From assembly GCF_000376565.1 (NCBI RefSeq), contig NZ_BARG01000031.1, forward strand, positions 186,001 through 250,000: a stretch of 64,000 bases of DNA. Reading direction: 5' to 3'. Source of the DNA: Streptomyces hokutonensis. GTDB lineage: Bacteria > Actinomycetota > Actinomycetes > Streptomycetales > Streptomycetaceae. Below the pieces are notes generated by a model. It had not been told where the DNA came from and made no database searches. It worked only from the letters and a program-made list of their open reading frames with translations. A program made the position numbers and the translations under genes. Below are positions 9,381 through 18,326 of this stretch, piece by piece; position 1 is the stretch's first letter; each line of letters starts with the position of its first letter.

Positions 9381-10331
9381 ATGGACTTCACGGATGTGTC
9401 ACTCACCGCCCTGCGCGTCTTCCGCGCGGTCGCCGAACAGGGGACCTTCACGGCGGCCGCCGCGTCGCTGGGCTACACCCAGTCGGCGGTGTCCCGGCAG
9501 ATCGCCGCGATCGAACGCGCCGCGGGCACGGAACTGCTGGAACGCCGCCGCGACGGCGTACGGCTGACCCCGGCCGGCCACATCGTCATGCGCAGGGCGA
9601 CGGTCGTACTGGACCAGATCGACACCACCGCCCGCGAACTCTCCGGGCTGCCCACCGAGGCCGCGACCGTCCGCCTGGGCTGGCTGCCCAGCGCCGGAGC
9701 GGCCCTGCTGCCACGCGTCCTGCTCGCCCTGCGCCGCAGCGACCCGGACGTGAACGTCGTCAGCCGGGAGGGCGGCACTCCGGCCCTGGTCCGCGCCCTG
9801 CGGGCCGGCAGCCTCGACCTGGCGCTACTGGCGTCCGCGCCCCCCTTCCGGCCCCCGGACACCGAATCGCCCCCGCTGGTCCTGCGCACCCTCACCGAAC
9901 GCCCGCTGTACCTCGCGGTGCCCGCCACGCACCCGCTGGCCCGCGCCGACTTCGTCGACGTGGCCGACCTGCGCGGCCGGCGCTGGATCGCCGGTTCCTC
10001 CTCCGGCGAGGACCGCCTCATGGGCGTATGGCCCGGCCTCGACGAACGCCCTGAGATCGCCCACATCGCCCGCGACTGGCTGGCCAAGCTCCAACTCGTC
10101 GCGGCGGGCTGCGGGTTGACGACCGTGTCCGCCTCCCTGGCTCCGGCCGTCCCGCCCGGCGTGCGGGTCCTGCCGGTGCGGGGCGGACCCCAGGAGCAGC
10201 GGCGACTACTGCTCGCGCGGCTTCCGGGGGCGCCCGGCGAGGCGGTCACTCGGGTGGCGGCCGCCCTGCGTGCCGCCGCACTCGACGGCGGGGACACGAG
10301 CCCCGGAGGAGGCGACTCAACGGTGGTGTGA
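9381..10331 (+). CDS. LysR-family transcriptional regulator
   Basis: This 316-residue regulator has an N-terminal winged helix (LRVFRAVAEQGTFTAAAASLGYTQSAVSRQIAAIE, spanning about residues 9-43) and a LysR effector-binding domain. It is divergent from the two SDR genes and most likely controls them through the inverted repeat at 9353-9375. The ATG at 9381 gives the usual LysR N-terminus; the longer frame from 9333 would run through the operator and is rejected. The predicted 5' leader is only about five bases. The inducer is unknown. Confidence 0.88.
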   Translation: MDFTDVSLTALRVFRAVAEQGTFTAAAASLGYTQSAVSRQIAAIERAAGTELLERRRDGVRLTPAGHIVMRRATVVLDQIDTTARELSGLPTEAATVRLGWLPSAGAALLPRVLLALRRSDPDVNVVSREGGTPALVRALRAGSLDLALLASAPPFRPPDTESPPLVLRTLTERPLYLAVPATHPLARADFVDVADLRGRRWIAGSSSGEDRLMGVWPGLDERPEIAHIARDWLAKLQLVAAGCGLTTVSASLAPAVPPGVRVLPVRGGPQEQRRLLLARLPGAPGEAVTRVAAALRAAALDGGDTSPGGGDSTVV

Positions 10332-10342
10332 TGCACGTCACA
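10327..10342. promoter_or_regulatory. Crp-like site overlapping the LysR stop codon
   Basis: TGTGA-N6-TCACA is a perfect match to the classic CRP half-sites and also fits GTG-N6-GNCAC, which I recall as the Streptomyces Crp consensus. It lies 100 bases upstream of the SsgA-like gene. Its position over the LysR stop codon means chance conservation of coding sequence cannot be excluded. Confidence 0.4.
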
Positions 10343-10441
10343 TCAACTCATTCGTGGTTCCGCGTAATGCGAACGGCACCTACGAGGTCGTACAGGCACA
10401 CGGCAATCCGGCCGACCTCTCACCCGTAGCGGAGACCGCCC

Positions 10442-10855
10442 ATGGACATCACCCTCGAACAGCCCACCCGAGCCCGGCTGATCACGGCCGACGACACCGA
10501 GATTCCCGTGTCGGCCACGCTTCGCTACCTCACCTCGGACCCGCTGGCCGTGCACCTCGACTTCCCGCCCGAGGTGTCCCTCGACGGTGACACGGTCACC
10601 TGGACCTTCGCCCGGGCACTGCTGGAGGAGGGGCTGCGGCGGCCGGCCGGGAGCGGGGACGTGCACCTGTGGCCGTGCGGTCAGGCCCGTACGGTGCTGG
10701 AGTTCCACTCGCCGTTCGGGCTCGCCCTGCTCCACTTCCACACCCCGGCGCTGCGCCGCTTCCTGCTGCGGACGTACGACGTGGTGGCCACCGGGCAGGA
10801 GGACATGGACGCGGTCGTCGACCGGGGGCTGAGCGCCTTGTTCGGAAGTGTCTGA
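10442..10855 (+). CDS. SsgA-like (SALP) sporulation/cell-division protein
   Basis: This 137-residue protein matches the SsgA/SsgB family, which is confined to morphologically complex actinomycetes and positions septa or remodels peptidoglycan during sporulation. Family features visible are the N-terminal LRYLTSDPLAVHLDFP, the central TVTWTFARALLEEGL, the GDVHLWPC block, and the C-terminal RTYDVVATGQE. The length equals that of most SALPs. Which paralogue (SsgC-G) it is cannot be decided by eye. It stands alone between the LysR and phospholipase genes, with a Crp-like site 100 bases upstream. Confidence 0.9.
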   Translation: MDITLEQPTRARLITADDTEIPVSATLRYLTSDPLAVHLDFPPEVSLDGDTVTWTFARALLEEGLRRPAGSGDVHLWPCGQARTVLEFHSPFGLALLHFHTPALRRFLLRTYDVVATGQEDMDAVVDRGLSALFGSV

Positions 10856-10891
10856 GGGCAATTCGGCGCCAGGACAGCGGTTTTGACTTTT

Positions 10892-10909
10892 GTTCACCTC
10901 CATCTCACC
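10892..10909 (+). promoter_or_regulatory. PHO-box-like direct repeat upstream of phospholipase C
   Basis: GTTCACC (10892-10898) is followed 11 bases later by TCTCACC (10903-10909), which matches 5 of 7 positions. Streptomyces PhoP binds direct repeat units of 11 bases built on GTTCACC. The site is 86 bases before the phospholipase start, a sensible place for phosphate-starvation control. Confidence 0.45.
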
Positions 10910-10994
10910 GTCCGGGTATGGACCTTGGCGATCACCCCGTGCACCCTTGCGCGCGGTGTGCCGCTCGGGCACGCCTGTGACGAGGGCGGAGCGC

Positions 10995-13019
10995 ATGACA
11001 CCGATCAGCCGAAGAGGCTTCGTGGGGCTCGGTGCCACCGTGGCGGCGGGCATGGTGACGGGCACCGGTGTACGGCCCGCGATCGCGGCACAGCAGGCCG
11101 CGACCGGCACGATCTCGGACGTGAAACACGTGGTGATCCTCATGCAGGAGAACCGCAGCTTCGACCACTACTTCGGGCGCCTCAAGGGCGTCCGGGGCTT
11201 CGACGACCGCAGCGGCATCACCCTCAGCGGCGGCTACCCGGTCTTCAACCAGCCCAACGGCGGCGCCCGTCAGTACCCGTGGAAGCTGAGCGCCACCCCG
11301 GCCGCGGGCGGCAAGGACGGCGAGACGCTCGCCCAGTGCAACGGCGACCTGCCGCACTCCTGGTCATCGCAGCACTCCGCTTGGAACAAGGGCCGCCTCG
11401 ACAACTGGGTCTCGGGCGTGGGCAATGTCCGCTCGCTCGGCTATCTCGACCGCGCCGACATCCCCTTCCACTACGCGCTCGCCGACAACTACACCGTCTG
11501 TGACGCCTACTTCTGCTCCACCCTCAGCGCGACCGGCCCCAACCGCACCTACCTGTGGAGCGGCAAGGTCGACTCCTCCAGCTACGACGGCGGTGACGAG
11601 TCCGGCCTGACCTGGCAGAACTACGCCGAGGCGCTCCAGAACGCCGGAGTGAGCTGGAAGGTCTACCAGAACGCGGCCGACAACTACGGCGACAACGCCT
11701 GCGCCTACTTCAAGAACTTCGCCAACTCCAAGGCGGGCAGCCCCCTTTACGACCGCGGCATGGCCTCCGTCCCGGCCGCCACCGGCTCGACCCCCGACGA
11801 CATCGCCGCCGCCATCAAGGCCGACGTCCTCGCGGGCACCCTCCCGCAGGTCTCCTGGGTCGTCCCCAACCAGGCCTTCTCCGAGCACCCCTACGCCCCG
11901 CCCGGCGACGGCGCGCACTTCATCGGCCTCGTCTACCAGGCCCTCGCCGCCGACCCGGACGTCTTCGACTCGACCGTCCTGTTCCTCAACTACGACGAGA
12001 ACGACGGCTACTTCGACCACGTCCCGCCACCCGCCCCGCCCGCCGGCACCGACGGCGAGTTCCTCAACGGCGTCCCGTACGGCTTCGGCTTCCGCGTCCC
12101 GATGATCGTCATCTCGCCCTGGACACGCGGCGGTTGGGTCTCCTCCGAGGTCTTCGAACACACCTCGGTCCTGCGCTTCCTGGAGACCTGGACCACGGCC
12201 CTCGGCAAGCCGGCCACCTGCTCCAACATCAGCACCTGGCGCCGCAAGGTCAGCGGCGACCTGACCGGCGTCTTCGACTTCGCCAACCCGGTCTACGGCT
12301 CCGTCGCGCTCCCCGCGACCAGCGTCATCGGCATCTCCACCTGCGGCCCGCTGCCCAACCCGGTGCCGACGAACAACGCCCTGCCCGCGCAGGAGACCGG
12401 CACCCGGCCCGCCCGCGCGCTGCCGTACCAGCCCAACGGGTACCTGGACCACCTGGAGTTCGGGTCGAGCGGCAAGATCCTCGCCTGGTTCGCCATGGCC
12501 AACCAGGGCGGCGCCGCCAAGAGCGCCGCCCATCTCTCGATCCACCCCAACGCCTACCGCGACACCACGCCCTGGCAGTACACGATCGACCCCGGCGGCA
12601 CCGCCTCCGACTTCTTCAACATCGGCACGGGCTACGGCAGCGGCAAGTACGACCTCTCCATGGTCGGCCCCAACCGCTTCCTGCGCCGCTTCCAGGGCGA
12701 TGCCACGAAGGCGGGCAAGTCCGTCGAGGTGAGCACTTGTTACGCGGTCGAGTCGGGAACCGGCAAGCTTGCTATCTACTTCAAGATGGTCAACTCGGGC
12801 TCCGCAGCCGTGAAGTTCACCATCACGTCCAACCACTACCGCAGCGACGGACCGTGGACCTACACGGTCGCTGCGGGCGCGTCGACGGAGGACTTCTTCA
12901 ACGCCGTTGCTTACCAAGGCGGTTGGTACGACTTCACGGTCACTGTCGACTCCGACGCGACCTGGTCGCGCCGGTTCACCGGACACCTGGAGTCGGGCGC
13001 GGCGAGCGTCAGCGGCTGA
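10995..13019 (+). CDS. Tat-exported phosphocholine-specific phospholipase C
   Basis: This 674-residue secreted enzyme should cleave phosphocholine-type phospholipids. It starts with a twin-arginine signal (SRRGFVG followed by a hydrophobic core and AIAA), then the phosphoesterase domain with HVVILMQENRSFDHYFG, and ends with two similar beta-rich repeats of the DUF756 type from about residue 475. ATG at 10995 is chosen because the twin-arginine motif should be N-terminal; GAGGG lies 8 bases upstream. The PHO-box-like site upstream suggests phosphate-starvation induction. The 3' end overlaps the convergent dehydrogenase gene by 11 bases. Confidence 0.92.
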   Translation: MTPISRRGFVGLGATVAAGMVTGTGVRPAIAAQQAATGTISDVKHVVILMQENRSFDHYFGRLKGVRGFDDRSGITLSGGYPVFNQPNGGARQYPWKLSATPAAGGKDGETLAQCNGDLPHSWSSQHSAWNKGRLDNWVSGVGNVRSLGYLDRADIPFHYALADNYTVCDAYFCSTLSATGPNRTYLWSGKVDSSSYDGGDESGLTWQNYAEALQNAGVSWKVYQNAADNYGDNACAYFKNFANSKAGSPLYDRGMASVPAATGSTPDDIAAAIKADVLAGTLPQVSWVVPNQAFSEHPYAPPGDGAHFIGLVYQALAADPDVFDSTVLFLNYDENDGYFDHVPPPAPPAGTDGEFLNGVPYGFGFRVPMIVISPWTRGGWVSSEVFEHTSVLRFLETWTTALGKPATCSNISTWRRKVSGDLTGVFDFANPVYGSVALPATSVIGISTCGPLPNPVPTNNALPAQETGTRPARALPYQPNGYLDHLEFGSSGKILAWFAMANQGGAAKSAAHLSIHPNAYRDTTPWQYTIDPGGTASDFFNIGTGYGSGKYDLSMVGPNRFLRRFQGDATKAGKSVEVSTCYAVESGTGKLAIYFKMVNSGSAAVKFTITSNHYRSDGPWTYTVAAGASTEDFFNAVAYQGGWYDFTVTVDSDATWSRRFTGHLESGAASVSG

Positions 13020-14034
13020 GGTCGGCGTACAACTCCGGGCGCGGGGCGAGCTCCACGGCCACCCGGCCGCCGCTCTTCAGCGCCCGGACCCCGGCCTCGG
13101 CGACCACGGAGGACGCGTAGCCGTCCCAGACGCTCGGGCCGGTGACGCGGCCCTGCCGAGTGGCGTCGACCCAGGACTGCACCTCGCGGTCGTAGGCGTC
13201 CGCGAAGCGCACGAGGTAGTCCAGCGGCACGTCCTCGTGTGCGCTGCCGTGCGTGGTGACGACCATCGTGTGGTCCTCGCCGATCCGGGCACTGCCCGCC
13301 TCGCACACGGCCTCGCAGCGCACCTGGTAGCCGAAGCCGCTGTTGACGAAGACCTCGACGTCGACCAGGGCACCGCCCTCGGTCTCGAAGAGCACGAGCT
13401 GTGGGTCGATCAGCCCTTCCGGGGCGTTCGCCGAGGAGCGCGGGCTGAGCACCCTCACCGCCGTGAGTTCCTGCCCGAGCAGCCAGCGGGCCGCGTCGAT
13501 CTCGTGCGAGACGGAGCTGTCGATGAGCATCGCCGAGGTGAAGTAGGGCGGCGAGGACACATTGCGGTGGGTGCAGTGCAGCATGAGCGGGCGCCCCAAC
13601 TGTCCGCTGTCCAGCAGGGACTTGAGCCGCTGGTACTCGGCGTCGTAGCGCCGCATGAAGCCGATCTGCGCCAGCCGCCGCCCGAGCCGCGCCTCCGCCT
13701 CCACCACCCGGAGTGCCCCTGTGGAGTCGGGCACCATGGGCTTCTCGCACAGCACCGGCAGCCTGCGTGCGAAGGCCGCGAGCAGTGCCTCCTCGTGTGC
13801 GGGGCCCGGCGAGGCGATGAGCACCGCCTCGACTCCGGGGGCGTCCAGCGCGGCCACGGCGTCCTCGTGCACCGTGACCGCTTCCAGACCGGCCGCCGCC
13901 TCCTTGGCGCGCTCGGTGTCCGGGTCGGCCACCGCGGCCACCCTGGCGCCGCTCACCACCTGGTCGAGGCGTCGTATGTGGTCGGCTCCCATGTGTCCCG
14001 CACCCAGCACGGCCACGCCCAGCAGGTCACCCAC
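13009..14034 (-). CDS. Gfo/Idh/MocA-family NAD(P)-dependent dehydrogenase
   Basis: This 341-residue protein has the N-terminal Rossmann motif VAVLGAGHMGADHI, the family motif LCEKPM near residue 95 and a C-terminal sugar-binding domain that includes SVSHEIDAARWLLG. It resembles inositol 2-dehydrogenase-like enzymes acting on inositols or sugars. The start is a GTG with GAGGGAG about 8 bases upstream. No inositol catabolic genes lie nearby, so the substrate is open. Its stop lies inside the end of the convergent phospholipase gene. Confidence 0.85.
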   Translation of the reverse strand: MGDLLGVAVLGAGHMGADHIRRLDQVVSGARVAAVADPDTERAKEAAAGLEAVTVHEDAVAALDAPGVEAVLIASPGPAHEEALLAAFARRLPVLCEKPMVPDSTGALRVVEAEARLGRRLAQIGFMRRYDAEYQRLKSLLDSGQLGRPLMLHCTHRNVSSPPYFTSAMLIDSSVSHEIDAARWLLGQELTAVRVLSPRSSANAPEGLIDPQLVLFETEGGALVDVEVFVNSGFGYQVRCEAVCEAGSARIGEDHTMVVTTHGSAHEDVPLDYLVRFADAYDREVQSWVDATRQGRVTGPSVWDGYASSVVAEAGVRALKSGGRVAVELAPRPELYADLSR

Positions 14035-14128
14035 GTGTGCTCTCCCTCTACGTCGACGATCACGCCGTAGCGTACGCCGTAGGGGGAGGGGGCCTCCGGA
14101 ATGTGCGGGGCCCGGCAGCGCGGTGGGT

Positions 14129-15226
14129 TCAGTAGCGCAGCACGCCCGCGATACCGTCCGCGTCGTTCAACGTGCCGTCGGGGACGAAGCGGACCTCGGC
14201 ACCGGTCTCCAGGCACTGTTCGACGATCTCGTCCACGATGTCCTCGCGGGCGTCGAGGTCGCCGCTGTCGGCCGGGACCAGATGGTCGCCGTGGTCGTCG
14301 CGGACCGTGACGCGGTAGTTCTCCTCGACGGCCAGCAGCCGCACCCGGCCCTCGCGGGCGTTCTGCCAGACCTCGTCGACGCCGGCCGCGAACTCCTTGC
14401 GTCCGCGCGCCGATTCGAGTTCCCGGGTCACGGTCTTGGTGTTCTTGCGCGCCTCCGCGTCGACCAGCGGCCGTACGGCCTGCCACACCGCGTCGGGCGT
14501 GCCGTGTGCGAGACCGCCATGGGGGATGTGGACCGCGCCGTTGGTGGAGCTGCCGACCTCGTCCAGCGCGGACAGGGCCGCCTGCTCTCCGGTGATGTAG
14601 AGCGGGCGCCGGTGCTCGCGCAGGATCCGGCCCATCGCGGTGTCGGCCTCGCGCAGGAAGTGCCGGGTGTCCTCGTCGCGGAAGGTGCTCGGGATGTCGC
14701 CGATGCGCTCCTGGCGCTCGGCGTCGAAGTTGTCCCGGTCGCGGGTCAGCGGGAAGCCGCCGGTGTGGGCCTCGGTGACCCGGTCGACACCGCCGTTCCA
14801 CAGCGTGACGCGGTCGGCGGAGACGGAGAGCACCCAGAACGGCCGCTCGGAGGCCTGCGCGGAGACGAGATTACGGGTGAGGAACGTGTCGGAGAGCACC
14901 ACACGTTCCGGCACCGACCTGGCGAGGGACCACACCTGGTGCTCACCGGGCGCGGCGAAAATGACCAGACCGTCCTCGGCGTGCGCGAGATCGATCTCGG
15001 CGAGGGCCTGGTCGAGCTGCCGGACGACGTCGATGCGCCGGTCCCGGGGGACCGCGGGATCGGCCTCCAGCTGCTTCTTGGCCTCGGCCAGCACATTGCG
15101 CAGCCGGACGGGATCCTGGGCGTTGTCGGGCTCGCGGCGATGTGTCGGCGTGAGCACGGAGACCGCGGGGTAGGGGCGCGGGCGCCGCAGTTCGGTGAGG
15201 GTGGCGGGACTCAGTGCGTGCTCCAT
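14129..15226 (-). CDS. baeRF family 3-type protein (release-factor-like)
   Basis: This 365-residue cytoplasmic protein begins MEHALSPATLTELRRPRPYP and carries the VSVLTPTHRREPDNAQDPVRLRN block typical, as I recall, of bacterial archaeo-eukaryotic release-factor family 3. Such proteins resemble eRF1/Pelota and have been proposed to act in ribosome rescue or stalling; no activity can be shown here. It has the RNase H-like central region (LYITGEQAALSALDEVG) and a C-terminal L7Ae-like segment ending in DGIAGVLRY. The ATG at 15226 is chosen; the frame stays open upstream only as antisense of the next gene. It is divergent from the arginine antiporter gene with 66 bases between starts. Confidence 0.75.
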   Translation of the reverse strand: MEHALSPATLTELRRPRPYPAVSVLTPTHRREPDNAQDPVRLRNVLAEAKKQLEADPAVPRDRRIDVVRQLDQALAEIDLAHAEDGLVIFAAPGEHQVWSLARSVPERVVLSDTFLTRNLVSAQASERPFWVLSVSADRVTLWNGGVDRVTEAHTGGFPLTRDRDNFDAERQERIGDIPSTFRDEDTRHFLREADTAMGRILREHRRPLYITGEQAALSALDEVGSSTNGAVHIPHGGLAHGTPDAVWQAVRPLVDAEARKNTKTVTRELESARGRKEFAAGVDEVWQNAREGRVRLLAVEENYRVTVRDDHGDHLVPADSGDLDAREDIVDEIVEQCLETGAEVRFVPDGTLNDADGIAGVLRY

Positions 15227-15292
15227 AACAGCACGATAGGGCCGATTGACGGATGGGGCATATGGGGGAAGCCCGCCAGGCAATTGGGGCAA

Positions 15293-16741
15293 ATGGTTGC
15301 TAACGTCCCACGGGTGACGCAAGCCGCCACCACCGAAACCCGGACCACGGCCGCCAAGCTGAGCCTGCCGACGCTGACCACCATGGTGGTCGGCTCCATG
15401 GTCGGGGCCGGGGTGTTCTCGCTCCCGCGCAGATTCGCGCAGGAGACGGGCGTGGCCGGCGCCCTCATCGCCTGGGCCGTCGCCGGCACCGGAATGCTGA
15501 TGCTCGCCTTCGTCTTCCAGACCCTCGCCGTCCGCAGACCCGACCTCGACGCCGGTGTCTACGCCTACGCCAAGGCCGGCTTCGGCGAATACCTCGGCTT
15601 CTTCGCCGCGTTCGGCTACTGGGCCAGCGCCTGCGTCGGCAACGTGACGTACTGGGTGCTGATCATGTCGACGATCGGCACCATCGCCCCCTCGCTCGGC
15701 GAGGGCGACACCGTCCTCGCGGTGGTCCTCTCCTCGGCCGGACTGTGGCTCTTCTTCCTGCTGATCAGCCGCGGGGTGAAGGAGGCGGCGGCGATCAACC
15801 GGATCGTCACCGTCGCCAAGGTCGTGCCGATCCTCGTCTTCGTCGTCCTCGCGCTCTTCTACCTCAAGCCCCATGTCTTCGCCGAGAACTTCGGCGGCGC
15901 CGACTACGCGGGCTCCCTGTTCCAGCAGGTCAAGGGCACCATGCTGGCCACCGTCTTCGTGTTCCTGGGCGTGGAGGGCGCGAGCGTCTACTCCCGGCAC
16001 GCCCGCCGCCGCGAGGACGTCGGCCGCGCCACCGTCCTCGGCTTCCTCAGCGTCTTCGCGGTCTTCGCGTCGGTCACGATCGTGTCGTACGGCCTGATGC
16101 CGATGGGTGAGATCGCCGAACTGCGGCAGCCCTCCATGGCGGGAGTGCTGGAACACGCGGTGGGCACCTGGGGGAAGGTCTTTGTCAGCGTCGGACTGAT
16201 CGTCTCCGTGCTGGGCGCCTATCTCGCCTGGACGTTGATGGCCGCGGAGGTGCTGTTCGTCGCCGCCAAGGACGACGACATGCCGCGCTTCCTGAAGAAG
16301 TCCACGGCGGCAGACGTGCCCGTGCCCGCACTGGTGATGACGACGCTGCTGAGCCAAGTCGTCCTGGTCGTCACCTACTTCTCCGACGACGCCTTCAACT
16401 TCGCACTGGACCTGACGAGTTCGCTGACGCTGATCCCGTTCCTGCTGGCGGCGGGCTTCGCCGTACGGATCGCGCTCGCGCGAACCCGTTCAGGGCGGGG
16501 CGAGTTGGTGGTCGCCGTGCTCGCCACCGTCTACACCGCGTTCCTCATCTACGCGGCCGGCTTCAAGTACCTCCTCGTCTCGTTCATCATCTACGCGCCC
16601 GCCACCTTCCTGTTCGTCAAGTCCCGCAGGGAACAGGGGCGTTCGCCCTTCTCGGCCCGCGAACTGGTGATCCTCGCCGTCTCGGTCGCGGGTGCCGTCG
16701 TCGGCGTCGTCGCCCTGGCGGCGGGCTGGATCAGCCTCTGA
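15293..16741 (+). CDS. arcD: Arginine/ornithine antiporter (APC superfamily)
   Basis: This protein of about 482 residues is a 12-13-helix APC transporter of the ArcD type, with TMVVGSMVGAGVFSLPRRFA in helix 1 and AWTLMAAEVLFVAAKDDDMP before the seventh-eighth helix region. ArcD exchanges external arginine for ornithine. The next gene, 34 bases downstream, is arginine deiminase, which strongly supports the substrate. ATG at 15293 follows a GGGG stretch; GTG at 15314 is a shorter alternative. No ornithine transcarbamylase or carbamate kinase gene follows, so this is an incomplete arginine deiminase cluster. Confidence 0.88.
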   Translation: MVANVPRVTQAATTETRTTAAKLSLPTLTTMVVGSMVGAGVFSLPRRFAQETGVAGALIAWAVAGTGMLMLAFVFQTLAVRRPDLDAGVYAYAKAGFGEYLGFFAAFGYWASACVGNVTYWVLIMSTIGTIAPSLGEGDTVLAVVLSSAGLWLFFLLISRGVKEAAAINRIVTVAKVVPILVFVVLALFYLKPHVFAENFGGADYAGSLFQQVKGTMLATVFVFLGVEGASVYSRHARRREDVGRATVLGFLSVFAVFASVTIVSYGLMPMGEIAELRQPSMAGVLEHAVGTWGKVFVSVGLIVSVLGAYLAWTLMAAEVLFVAAKDDDMPRFLKKSTAADVPVPALVMTTLLSQVVLVVTYFSDDAFNFALDLTSSLTLIPFLLAAGFAVRIALARTRSGRGELVVAVLATVYTAFLIYAAGFKYLLVSFIIYAPATFLFVKSRREQGRSPFSARELVILAVSVAGAVVGVVALAAGWISL

Positions 16742-16775
16742 CCCCGCCTTCGACCTCCGGAAAGGTGTGTGCACC

Positions 16776-18038
16776 GTGACCAACCCAGACACCGTGGACC
16801 GACATGAGTACGGCGTCCACTCCGAGGTCGGCCGACTGCGCAAGGTGCTGGTCTGCGCCCCGGGCCTGGCCCACCGCAGGCTCACCCCGACCAACTCCGA
16901 CGACCTGCTCTTCGACGACGTGATGTGGGTCGAGAACGCCCAGCGCGACCACGCCGACTTCGTCAACAAACTCCGCGAACGCGGCGTCGACGTGGTCGAG
17001 TTGCACGAACTGCTCGCCCAGACCATGACGATCCCCGCCGCCAAGGACTGGCTCCTGGACCGGAAGATCGTCGCCAACGAGGTCGGCCTCGGCCTCATCG
17101 ACGCGACCCGCGCCTACCTGGAATCCCTCGAACCGGCCGAACTGGCCAAGTACTTGATCGGCGGCCTCGCCACCACCGACCTCCCCGACGACTACCGCAC
17201 CGACTATGTCGCCCTCGCCCGAGAGTCCACCGGCGTCCGTGAATACCTGATGCCTCCGCTGCCCAACACCCTCTACACCCGCGACACGACCTGCTGGCTC
17301 TACGGCGGCCTCACCCTCAACCCGCTCTACTGGCCCGCCCGGCACGACGAGACCCTGCTGATGAAGGCGATCTACACCTTCCACCCGGACTTCGCGGGCT
17401 CCCTCGTCTGGTGGGGCGACCCCGAACTCGACTGGGGGCAGGCCACGTTCGAGGGCGGCGACATCATGCCCGTCGGCAACGGCGTGGTCCTCATGGGCAT
17501 GAGCGAGCGCACCTCGCGCCAGGCCATCACCCAAGTCGCCAAAGCACTCTTCGACCTGGGCGCCGCCGAGCACGTCGTCGTCGCCGGCATGCCGAAGCTG
17601 CGTTCCGCGATGCACCTCGACACCGTCTTCACCTTCGCCGACCGCGACCTGGTCACCCTGTACCCGGCGATCATGGACGCCGTCCACACCTTCTCCCTGC
17701 GCCCCGGCGACAAGGGCCCCGGCATCGACATCGTCGACGAGGGCCCGACCCCCTTCACCGACGTCGTCGCCAAGGCGCTCGGCCTGCCCGAGCTGCGGGT
17801 CGTCGAGACGGGCGGGGACGTCTACGCCTCCGAGCGCCAGCAGTGGGACAGCGGCAACAACGCGGTCGCGCTGGAACCGGGCGTGGTCTTCACCTACGAC
17901 CGCAACACCCAGACCAACACCCTGCTGCGCAAGGCCGGCGTCGAGGTCATCACCATCGTCGGCGCCGAACTGGGGCGCGGCCGGGGCGGCGGCCACTGCA
18001 TGACCTGCCCGATCGTGCGGGACCCGGTGGAGTTCTGA
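16776..18038 (+). CDS. arcA: Arginine deiminase
   Basis: This 420-residue cytoplasmic enzyme converts arginine to citrulline and ammonia. Seen are the guanidino-binding FEGGDIMPVG, HLDTVFTF with the catalytic histidine, and GGGHCMTCP with the nucleophile Cys408. Length and motif order match bacterial ArcA. GTG at 16776 is supported by GGAAAGG about ten bases upstream and by the N-terminus just before YGVHSEVGRLRKVLV. It is almost certainly co-transcribed with arcD. Confidence 0.95.
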   Translation: MTNPDTVDRHEYGVHSEVGRLRKVLVCAPGLAHRRLTPTNSDDLLFDDVMWVENAQRDHADFVNKLRERGVDVVELHELLAQTMTIPAAKDWLLDRKIVANEVGLGLIDATRAYLESLEPAELAKYLIGGLATTDLPDDYRTDYVALARESTGVREYLMPPLPNTLYTRDTTCWLYGGLTLNPLYWPARHDETLLMKAIYTFHPDFAGSLVWWGDPELDWGQATFEGGDIMPVGNGVVLMGMSERTSRQAITQVAKALFDLGAAEHVVVAGMPKLRSAMHLDTVFTFADRDLVTLYPAIMDAVHTFSLRPGDKGPGIDIVDEGPTPFTDVVAKALGLPELRVVETGGDVYASERQQWDSGNNAVALEPGVVFTYDRNTQTNTLLRKAGVEVITIVGAELGRGRGGGHCMTCPIVRDPVEF

Positions 18039-18255
18039 ACTGCCGGGCGAACCGGGGATGTTGGTGAACTCTTTGCCCGTGGCCGGTTCCTGACGAGCAC
18101 CGCCCGGTGGGACGCCGATCGGCGGATCTCGCGGACGCAAAGCACGGCCGAAAGCGGTGGGGTGGCGCGGCCGTTCAGGTTACGGGCATGTTGACCGACC
18201 TCGACACCGTGACTCACTCTCGACGCATAGGTGCTAGATACAACTGGTTCGTTCA

Positions 18256-18299
18256 GGCAACCTCGACTTGAGGAAAGACCCAGGTGAAACGAGGTTGCC
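18256..18299 (+). promoter_or_regulatory. Leader stem-loop upstream of asnB
   Basis: GGCAACCTCG (18256-18265) and CGAGGTTGCC (18290-18299) form a perfect 10-bp stem around a 24-base loop, 27 bases before the asnB start. A -10-like TAGATA at 18235-18240 would place the structure inside the 5' untranslated leader, just ahead of the AGGAGG ribosome-binding site at 18315-18320. It could be an RNA control element or a protein operator; it matches no riboswitch class I know. Confidence 0.45.
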
Positions 18300-18326
18300 C
18301 GGCCGGCCGGACGCAGGAGGTAACGC

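Noticed and set aside
15246..15251. TTGACG as -35 box for arcD
   Set aside because: No -10-like sequence occurs 16-19 bases downstream.
18191..18240. TTGACC at 18191-18196 as -35 box for asnB
   Set aside because: It lies about 38 bases before the TAGATA box, far outside the 16-19 base range.
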